From positions 1-13,625 of the forward strand of contig JAFGOU010000499.1 in assembly GCA_016926315.1 (NCBI GenBank): 13,625 nucleotides of DNA, given 5' to 3'. The notes under the pieces are model-generated. The model was not told the origin of the DNA, ran no database searches, and saw only the letters and a program-made list of their open reading frames with translations. Of this stretch, positions 1 to 4,407 are shown in pieces. Position 1 is the stretch's first letter. Every line of letters begins with the position of its first letter. This DNA comes from Chitinispirillaceae bacterium. Its GTDB lineage: Bacteria; Fibrobacterota; Chitinivibrionia; Chitinivibrionales; Chitinispirillaceae. Made by a program: the position numbers and the translations under genes.

Positions 1-1283
1 CGTGGCGCTGCCAACCGCAGGACCGGTGGCGCATGGTCCCGGTGGAACGATACCCTGCGACGGAGGTTGCCGCCTGGTGGTACCGCGACACCGTTGTCTA
101 TCCCGCCATTACGCGTTATAACTATGGTCGCGGACGGGCCGTGCTTCTGTCCTCCTCCTATCTGCTGCACCCCGCCAATGGCGGCGGCTGGCTGGGGGCC
201 GCGGATATCGACGATTTTTACGAAGAGCTTGTGGTTACGCTGACCCGGCCGCGCGATTCGGGCATGGCGTTGTCGCTGCATCCCTGGCCGAACGCAGCGC
301 CCTATGCCCTGTGCGTAACGCTTGACGCCGAGGGGACCCTTCCCGCGTTTGAAAACGCGGTCAACCTGCTTCAGGGACTGGGTGTCAGTCCGGTCTTTTA
401 TGTCAATGCGCACCTTGATCCGGGCGTCGCTGCCGCCGTCCGCGATCGCGGTTTTACCCTGCACTCCAAAGGGTTCGATCCGGTATACGCCGGCGCGCAG
501 GATTGTCATGGCATTCGCCTGAACATCCTGCGTAACGAGCTGCACTGGCGCACGAGGTTCACCGGGTACCGCTTTCCCCAGGGGTTTCCTTCGTTTCTGG
601 GCCTGCAGGCGCTTTGCCGGCTCGGGTATGTGTTCGACAATTCCGTTGCCGTTGACAATGTCGATGAGCTGAAGGGGAGTGTCGTTCCCTACAACCTGCC
701 CCTGAACAATACGGGGTTCGAGGTCCCGCCGCCGCCCGCCAGCCTTTACCTCTCGTCGGATCTGCTGGAGATCTCACCGATCCAGAAGGACGACTACTAT
801 TTTTTCCGCCGACTGGTCAATGCCGACGATTATCCCGCTGGCCTGATGCGGCGAGACGCCGAGGTGTACACGCGCCACCTGCAAACATTTCTGCGCACGG
901 CGGTCAAGCCCTATCGCGGAGTCGCGTCTTATGTCGGTCGCGTCAGCAACACCGGTCACAACGAGACCACTCTGCAGCCGCTCCGGGAGATGGTCAGGAC
1001 CGCGTTGCGCGACACCGCCTGGATCGCTCCGATCGACTCAATCGCCTGGTACCGCAATAAAATCGGATCGCTGCGGTTGACCGTCAGGGAAAAGGAGCGA
1101 ATCGTGGAAATTTCCATGCAGGTACGCGGGAGCGGTGAGGTGCCGGGCCTGACGCTGCGCGTTGCCGCGCGCCCGGCCGCGCTGTCGGTTGTCGAGGGGC
1201 CGGCAAAGCTGCTGCGGCGGGATGATGCCTGGTATGTGGTGTGTACCGGAAGCGACCGGCAGATTGTGACCCTGCGGTTTTAA
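1..1283 (+). CDS. polysaccharide deacetylase-fold protein (5'-truncated by window edge)
   Basis: The frame is open from base 3 to the window edge, so the ATG at 33 is probably internal and the 5' end is missing. Residues are numbered from that ATG. The first ~75 residues (YGRGRAVLLSSSYLLHP, 31-47) resemble the end of a ThuA/glutamine-amidotransferase-like domain, which often precedes such deacetylases. Residues ~90-340 look like a NodB-type carbohydrate esterase 4 barrel: TLDAEG (96-101) stands where the family has the TFDDG motif, LHSKGFDP (143-150) where it has the HxxxH metal motif, GYRFPQG (178-184) where it has RxPxG, and LGYVFDNS (197-204) matches the usual GYxFDxS strand. A small beta-rich tail follows (345-416). 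The second metal Asp and second metal His seem absent, so it may be a catalytically altered or non-catalytic member. The substrate is unknown. It is convergent with the SH3-like gene. Confidence 0.75.
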   Translation, partial: WRCQPQDRWRMVPVERYPATEVAAWWYRDTVVYPAITRYNYGRGRAVLLSSSYLLHPANGGGWLGAADIDDFYEELVVTLTRPRDSGMALSLHPWPNAAPYALCVTLDAEGTLPAFENAVNLLQGLGVSPVFYVNAHLDPGVAAAVRDRGFTLHSKGFDPVYAGAQDCHGIRLNILRNELHWRTRFTGYRFPQGFPSFLGLQALCRLGYVFDNSVAVDNVDELKGSVVPYNLPLNNTGFEVPPPPASLYLSSDLLEISPIQKDDYYFFRRLVNADDYPAGLMRRDAEVYTRHLQTFLRTAVKPYRGVASYVGRVSNTGHNETTLQPLREMVRTALRDTAWIAPIDSIAWYRNKIGSLRLTVREKERIVEISMQVRGSGEVPGLTLRVAARPAALSVVEGPAKLLRRDDAWYVVCTGSDRQIVTLRF

Positions 1284-1415
1284 TTGAACCCGCAGCAGGG
1301 CAGGCCGCAAGAATTGACGGACAGGACTTGTTACGTCGTATTCAGGGCCGATGGTCAAACGGCGCCCGGCAAAGGCTGAAGCAACGCCGATTGCCCGTAT
1401 CTGTTTGTTGGTGAA

Positions 1416-1448
1416 GGCAGGTGGTAACCCCTTACCGCACCACCTGCC
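1416..1448. terminator. perfect 10-bp inverted repeat between convergent genes, possible bidirectional terminator
   Basis: GGCAGGTGGT (1416-1425) is the exact reverse complement of ACCACCTGCC (1439-1448), with a 13-nt loop. It overlaps the last codons and stop of the leftward gene and lies 133 nt after the stop of the rightward gene. Neither side has a U-tract, so intrinsic termination would be weak; it may instead block 3' exonucleases. The stretch 1284-1415 shows nothing else recognisable. Confidence 0.35.
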
Positions 1449-1800
1449 GTTCCAGCGACTCACGGTCGGTGTTTGACCGCAGCTCCTCCCTGAAGGAACG
1501 CTCGAGGAATATCCGTTCATCAGGTTGTAAGGGGTCACCCGTAACCAGGTACGGATTGACCTGCGGAAGGAAGGAGAGCAGTTCGAGCGGATCAAAGACA
1601 AACCGGGTGCCGCGCGGGGCGTGGACACAGAGGGATTTTTCGATCCACCCTTCACGTCCCTCCCGGTCTCGTATGAAGTACCGGTCGGCCCTGGTCTCCA
1701 TCACCAGAAGCCGGTCCTGCGTCGACACGCGAAAGAGCGGCGTTTCGAACACCTTCCTTACCAGGTTCTGATAGACGCCGGTGTTGTCCTTTTTGACCAG
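1432..1800 (-). CDS. small SH3-like domain protein, non-ATG start
   Basis: About 122 aa if translation starts at a CTG at 1800-1798. The segment from about residue 7 to 58 has the layout of a bacterial SH3 (SH3b-type) fold: FETPLFRVSTQDRLLVMET, then YFIRDREGREGWIEKSL, where the GREGWIEKS turn is the conserved GxxGWV/I end of SH3 domains. The C-terminal half is charged and without a known motif. No ATG exists in frame: an in-frame stop (TAG) precedes the open stretch, and the only start-like codons are CTG at 1800 and GTG at 1752, which would cut into the SH3 strand. An AGAGG at 1815-1811 lies 10 nt before the CTG, which favours it. No signal peptide is visible in this frame, although such proteins are often exported, so the 5' end may be lost by mutation or a sequence error. 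Function is unknown; such domains usually bind peptides or cell-wall material. Confidence 0.55.
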   Translation of the reverse strand: MVKKDNTGVYQNLVRKVFETPLFRVSTQDRLLVMETRADRYFIRDREGREGWIEKSLCVHAPRGTRFVFDPLELLSFLPQVNPYLVTGDPLQPDERIFLERSFREELRSNTDRESLERQVVR

Positions 1801-1814
1801 TGATAAAAAACCTC

Positions 1815-1843
1815 TTGTCTACCGGCCATTGATAGTGTATATT
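1815..1843 (+). promoter_or_regulatory. candidate sigma70 promoter for the transporter operon leader
   Basis: TTGTCT (1815-1820) and TATATT (1838-1843) are separated by 17 bp, matching the sigma70 consensus at 4/6 and 5/6 positions. The predicted transcription start is near 1850, giving an untranslated leader of about 195 nt before the terminator T-run ends at 2043. Confidence 0.45.
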
Positions 1844-1846
1844 ATA
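1841..1846 (-). promoter_or_regulatory. perfect TATAAT -10 element for the leftward SH3-like gene
   Basis: On the minus strand this reads TATAAT, about 40 nt before the CTG start of the SH3-like gene. No convincing -35 hexamer is present at 16-18 nt spacing, so it would need an activator. It overlaps the rightward -10 on the other strand. Confidence 0.4.
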
Positions 1847-1854
1847 CCCAGCAT

Positions 1855-1977
1855 ATGACGACACTCTGTATACATAACCCGTCCGCATTTCGATTCTGGC
1901 GCCTCTCTGCAATGATGGTCAGCATCAAGGCAATGGTCCTGATCGATCAATTCCTTTTCCGGCGGCGGATGACGTAA
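1855..1977 (+). CDS. possible leader peptide ORF in the attenuator leader
   Basis: A 40-codon ORF begins with ATG at 1855, only about 5 nt after the predicted transcription start, and ends with TAA at 1975-1977. No Shine-Dalgarno sequence precedes it, so it would need leaderless initiation. In-frame ATGs at 1912, 1915 and 1933 also lack a well-spaced SD; the last would give the 14-residue MVLIDQFLFRRRMT. The position is suggestive: the CGG CGG CGG codons form most of the antiterminator 5' arm and the stop codon lies just after it, so a ribosome finishing the ORF would mask that arm and favour termination, as in classical amino-acid attenuation. The region is rich in Met and branched-chain codons, but no clear run of one codon marks a sensed amino acid. 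It may be spurious. Confidence 0.2.
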   Translation: MTTLCIHNPSAFRFWRLSAMMVSIKAMVLIDQFLFRRRMT

Positions 1978-2020
1978 CCAACCAGAGCATCCAGGAAACA
2001 ACCAGACCCGCTGCCGGAAA
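1956..2020 (+). promoter_or_regulatory. antiterminator helix competing with the intrinsic terminator
   Basis: TTTCCGGCGGCGG (1956-1968) pairs with CCGCTGCCGGAAA (2008-2020) over 13 consecutive positions, with a single G-U wobble at 1964/2012. The partner is the 5' arm and part of the loop of the terminator at 2005-2043, so the two helices are mutually exclusive. The 39-nt loop between the arms could itself form a weak 5-bp helix (1967-1971 with 1988-1992). Only one of the two helices can form, which is the layout of transcription attenuators and riboswitch expression platforms. Confidence 0.6.
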
Positions 2021-2043
2021 TACCGGCAGCGGGTCTTTTTTTT
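2005..2043 (+). terminator. strong intrinsic terminator in the 5' leader of the transporter operon
   Basis: GACCCGCTGCCGG (2005-2017) and CCGGCAGCGGGTC (2023-2035) form a perfect 13-bp GC-rich stem with a 5-nt loop, followed directly by eight T's (2036-2043). It is oriented rightward, yet no rightward gene ends nearby: the previous + gene stops at 1283. It sits 15 nt before the ATG of the EamA transporter. It therefore acts in the 5' leader of that operon, or ends a small RNA transcribed from about 1850. Confidence 0.88.
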
Positions 2044-2047
2044 GCAT

Positions 2048-2052
2048 GGAGG
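2048..2052 (+). promoter_or_regulatory. ribosome binding site that fixes the EamA start
   Basis: GGAGG lies 5 nt before the ATG at 2058. The in-frame ATG at 2046 would overlap this site and has only the terminator T-run upstream, so 2058 is preferred. Confidence 0.75.
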
Positions 2053-2057
2053 AACAC

Positions 2058-2936
2058 ATGTCCGGCACTACCGTAGTAAAAGGCGTCATGTTCATGAGTT
2101 CGGCGAACGTTTCGTTCTGCATCATGGCATGCATGGTCAAATACGTGTCATACCTGAACGTCTATACGACGACCCTTTTCCGTTTTCTGGTGGGCATCGG
2201 CATTCTCGGCCTCCTTGCGCTTGGCGGGTGGATCGATCTCAGGTTCATCAATAAATCCGGACTTTTTATCCGGGGCGTTATGGGAGGGACCGCCATTGCC
2301 ATATCGTTTCTTTCCATCGTGAAACTGGGGCTCATAAAAGCCGGCGTCATCATACAGCTCTATCCGCTGTTTGCCGCGCTCTTTGGCTGGGTACTGCTCA
2401 GGGAAAAAATGAAAAGGTGGACGACGGTGTCGATTGCAGCGGCGTTTCTCGGGGTATGCCTGCTCATCACCGACCGGTCCGGCTCTGATTTTTCGGCTGT
2501 CGGCTGGTATGAAGCGATCGCGGTTTTTGGCGCACTTGTGGGTGGCCTGACCGTGGTGCTGGTTAAAAAACTCCAGGCGACCGATTCGACACCCGCGATT
2601 TTTTTTGCGCAGTGCCTTGTCGGGTTCTGGATCGTATTGATTCCCGCGACCGTTGATTCGCAACCGGTCACGGTGAACGCCAGTTTAATCCTCGTGGCGA
2701 TCGGGATATTCGCGACCATCGGGCAACTGCTCTCGACCGACAGTTACCGGTACCTCTCGATCGCCACCGGTTCGGTGCTCGTCATGGGGATGCCGGTTTT
2801 TACCGGTCTGGCCGGTGCTTTCCTTTTTCACGAGCGGTTGCACCTGCAGGGATATGCCGGAGCGGGAATCGTGTTGATCGCGACAACCGTTGCTTTATGC
2901 ACGGCAGGTGAAAAAAAGAGAAAGGGGAAGACCTGA
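2058..2936 (+). CDS. EamA-family (DMT superfamily) transporter
   Basis: A 292-aa, very hydrophobic protein with about ten membrane helices arranged as two EamA repeats (roughly residues 10-140 and 150-285). The end of repeat 1 is typical, YPLFAALFGWVLLREKM (102-118), and is mirrored in repeat 2 by GMPVFTGLAGAFLFHERL (244-261). The short basic C-terminal tail (GEKKRKGKT) is presumably cytoplasmic. Family members export amino acids, metabolites, nucleotide sugars or drugs across the inner membrane; the substrate cannot be read from the sequence. The start at 2058 is set by a GGAGG 5 nt upstream. The gene lies directly behind a terminator/antiterminator leader, so its transcription is probably controlled by attenuation. 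The MFS transporter follows after 2 nt and should be co-transcribed and translationally coupled. Confidence 0.88.
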   Translation: MSGTTVVKGVMFMSSANVSFCIMACMVKYVSYLNVYTTTLFRFLVGIGILGLLALGGWIDLRFINKSGLFIRGVMGGTAIAISFLSIVKLGLIKAGVIIQLYPLFAALFGWVLLREKMKRWTTVSIAAAFLGVCLLITDRSGSDFSAVGWYEAIAVFGALVGGLTVVLVKKLQATDSTPAIFFAQCLVGFWIVLIPATVDSQPVTVNASLILVAIGIFATIGQLLSTDSYRYLSIATGSVLVMGMPVFTGLAGAFLFHERLHLQGYAGAGIVLIATTVALCTAGEKKRKGKT

Positions 2937-2938
2937 AA

Positions 2939-4135
2939 ATGTACCGCTTGTTCGCTTATAAATTTCTGGCCGATTTCTGGGTGATCGTGCCGATCATCGT
3001 GCCGTTCTACCACGCGAACGGACTCACGGCCACGGAGATCATGACCGTCCAGGCGGCGTTTTCTCTTTCGTCGCTCCTTTTTGAAATCCCGTCCGGTTAT
3101 CTCTCCGATGTCATCGGACGGCGGCGCACGCTCATTGCCGCGGCACTGTTCCTGTTTGCCGGCGTATCCGTTTATGCCTGGTCGAACGGGTTCCTGATGT
3201 TCGTACTCGCCGAGGTGATACTCGGTATTGCCGGAGCTCTCCGCTCCGGGACCGATTCTGCGCTGCTGTACGACATCCTCAGGGAGACGCGGCAGGAGAA
3301 AGAATATGCCCGTTTGGAGGGACGTGCCGAATTCTGGAGCCGCACCGGAACGGCGGCAGGTTCCATAACCGGGGGCGTCCTTGGTGCGTTCCTGACGCTC
3401 CATTTCCCCTTTTATGTCAACATGGCGTCAACAGCCGCCATGATCGCCATTGCGTTGTCGCTTCGCGAACCCCGGCGAGAACGGTTGCCCCGGGGAAATG
3501 CGTTCCTGAACATCCTGGCCATCTCCCGCGACAGCGTGACTAATCCGCGTCTCCTGCCGCTTATGCTGCTTTCGGGAATAATCATAAGCACTGGCGTCAC
3601 CGCAATCTGGGGCTATTTTATGTTCTATGGAAAGACCGGACTGCCGCTTTACTGGTACGGGATCATCTTCGCGGTCATGCAGATGGCGTCGGCATTTGGG
3701 GCCCGGCACGCTCATGACGCGGTCCGGTGGGCAGACGAACCGGTCTGCTTCCGGCTCCTGACGGCGATCGGATTTCTGTTTATCGCCTTTGCTTGTTCGG
3801 AATCCCAATGGCTCATCGCGCTTGTGCCACTCCACGCGCTCCTCTGGGGGCTATCGACGCCACTGGTTCTCGACAGAATAAACAAGCTGACCTCATCGGA
3901 CATCCGGGCAACAACATTGTCAGTAAGCTCGATAATCGGCAGGATCATGGTAATCGTTGGAGGGCCGCTGTTCGGCTGGATCACCGACCATTTTTCACTG
4001 GGAACGGCATTCGGCGCCATGGGCGTGCTTTTTCTTGCCGCGACCACGCTCATCCTCGGGTATATCGGGAAATGGCGTTTTTACCGCTGTCATTCCGGCA
4101 ATTCGGGGATGTGTAGCTTCAGGGAAAACAATTGA
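2939..4135 (+). CDS. major facilitator superfamily (MFS) transporter with altered C-terminus
   Basis: A 398-aa inner-membrane transporter with about twelve membrane helices. Motif A is clear between helices 2 and 3: GYLSDVIGRRR at residues 53-63. An acidic/basic stretch following the helix 4 region (LRETRQEKEYARLEGR) and the RRERLPRGN loop around residue 180-190 fit the standard 6+6 layout. Substrate is unknown; the pairing with an EamA exporter suggests efflux. The ATG is 2 nt after the EamA stop, with a GGGGAAG about 12 nt upstream. The last ~20 residues, after helix 12 (WRFYRCHSGNSGMCSFRENN), do not look like an MFS tail: that DNA, read in another frame, encodes a HicB antitoxin fragment. 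The native 3' end was therefore probably replaced by recombination, though all helices seem to be intact. Confidence 0.85.
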   Translation: MYRLFAYKFLADFWVIVPIIVPFYHANGLTATEIMTVQAAFSLSSLLFEIPSGYLSDVIGRRRTLIAAALFLFAGVSVYAWSNGFLMFVLAEVILGIAGALRSGTDSALLYDILRETRQEKEYARLEGRAEFWSRTGTAAGSITGGVLGAFLTLHFPFYVNMASTAAMIAIALSLREPRRERLPRGNAFLNILAISRDSVTNPRLLPLMLLSGIIISTGVTAIWGYFMFYGKTGLPLYWYGIIFAVMQMASAFGARHAHDAVRWADEPVCFRLLTAIGFLFIAFACSESQWLIALVPLHALLWGLSTPLVLDRINKLTSSDIRATTLSVSSIIGRIMVIVGGPLFGWITDHFSLGTAFGAMGVLFLAATTLILGYIGKWRFYRCHSGNSGMCSFRENN

Positions 4136-4232
4136 AGCTGCTTACCGGAATGCCATTGATGCGATTGAACGTTGCCTTGAGGTGCGCATGAAAGTTGCTT
4201 CAAATGCGTCGATCCCGTTACTCCAGTCTTAA
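4074..4232 (+). pseudogene. hicB: HicB-type antitoxin remnant (5' part lost)
   Basis: In the frame ending at the TAA at 4230-4232, the translation from about 4074 reads GNGVFTAVIPAIRGCVASGK and continues with TIEAAYRNAIDAIERCLEVR, ending SIPLLQS. This follows the HicB N-terminal domain closely: DGxYxAxVPxLPGCVSxGxT, then LEEALxNAxEAIExxLE, with a tail containing IP. The usual N-terminal strand (MKYxVxxEKDE) is missing, and no start codon with an SD lies upstream; the 5' end runs into the MFS gene in a different frame. No HicA toxin (~60 aa, RNA-binding dsRBD-like) is found on either side. It is best read as a dead fragment left by a deletion or recombination, not an active antitoxin. Confidence 0.65.
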
Positions 4233-4392
4233 TAAATATCACGCACCGCTCGAAATCAAAGCAGAATACCCGGGTGTAGGCAGTTCGGCAGGATCCGAAA
4301 GGTGTCGGGAAGGGGAAAAAATCCTGAAGAGGAAGCAATAGCACAGTATATTGTATATAAGCGAAGCTTATAGGGTGAATGTCATAAAACCT
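4233..4392. other. intergenic region upstream of the secreted protease
   Basis: No gene and no typical -35/-10 pair is evident. An AT-rich patch (TATATTGTATATAA, 4347-4360) could hold a -10 element. Within it, TATAAGC (4356-4362) and GCTTATA (4366-4372) form a perfect 7-bp inverted repeat with a 3-nt spacer, a possible operator or small hairpin. Further left the sequence is unremarkable. Confidence 0.3.
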
Positions 4393-4399
4393 GGGGAGG
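4393..4399 (+). promoter_or_regulatory. ribosome binding site that fixes the protease start
   Basis: GGGGAGG lies 8 nt before the ATG at 4408. It rules out the upstream in-frame TTG at 4351 and puts a clean signal peptide at the N-terminus. Confidence 0.8.
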
Positions 4400-4407
4400 C
4401 GAAAATA

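Noticed and set aside
1652..1912. 86-codon minus-strand frame starting upstream of the SH3-like gene
   Set aside because: It overlaps the SH3 gene in another frame, has no motif, and shows no plausible SD; it may only matter if a frameshift lies near 1800-1830.
2005..2043. Simple 3' terminator of the previous rightward gene
   Set aside because: The previous rightward gene ends at 1283, over 700 nt away, and a leftward gene lies between.
1850..2043. Known riboswitch or T-box class
   Set aside because: No T-box TGGNACCGCG motif and no recognised core motif of the common classes could be found by eye; a covariance search would be needed to exclude them.
2046..2057. ATG at 2046 as the EamA start
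   Set aside because: It overlaps the ribosome binding site of the ATG at 2058 and has only the terminator T-run upstream.
4351..4407. TTG start for the protease at 4351
   Set aside because: A strong GGGGAGG sits 8 nt before the ATG at 4408, which also gives a clean signal peptide.
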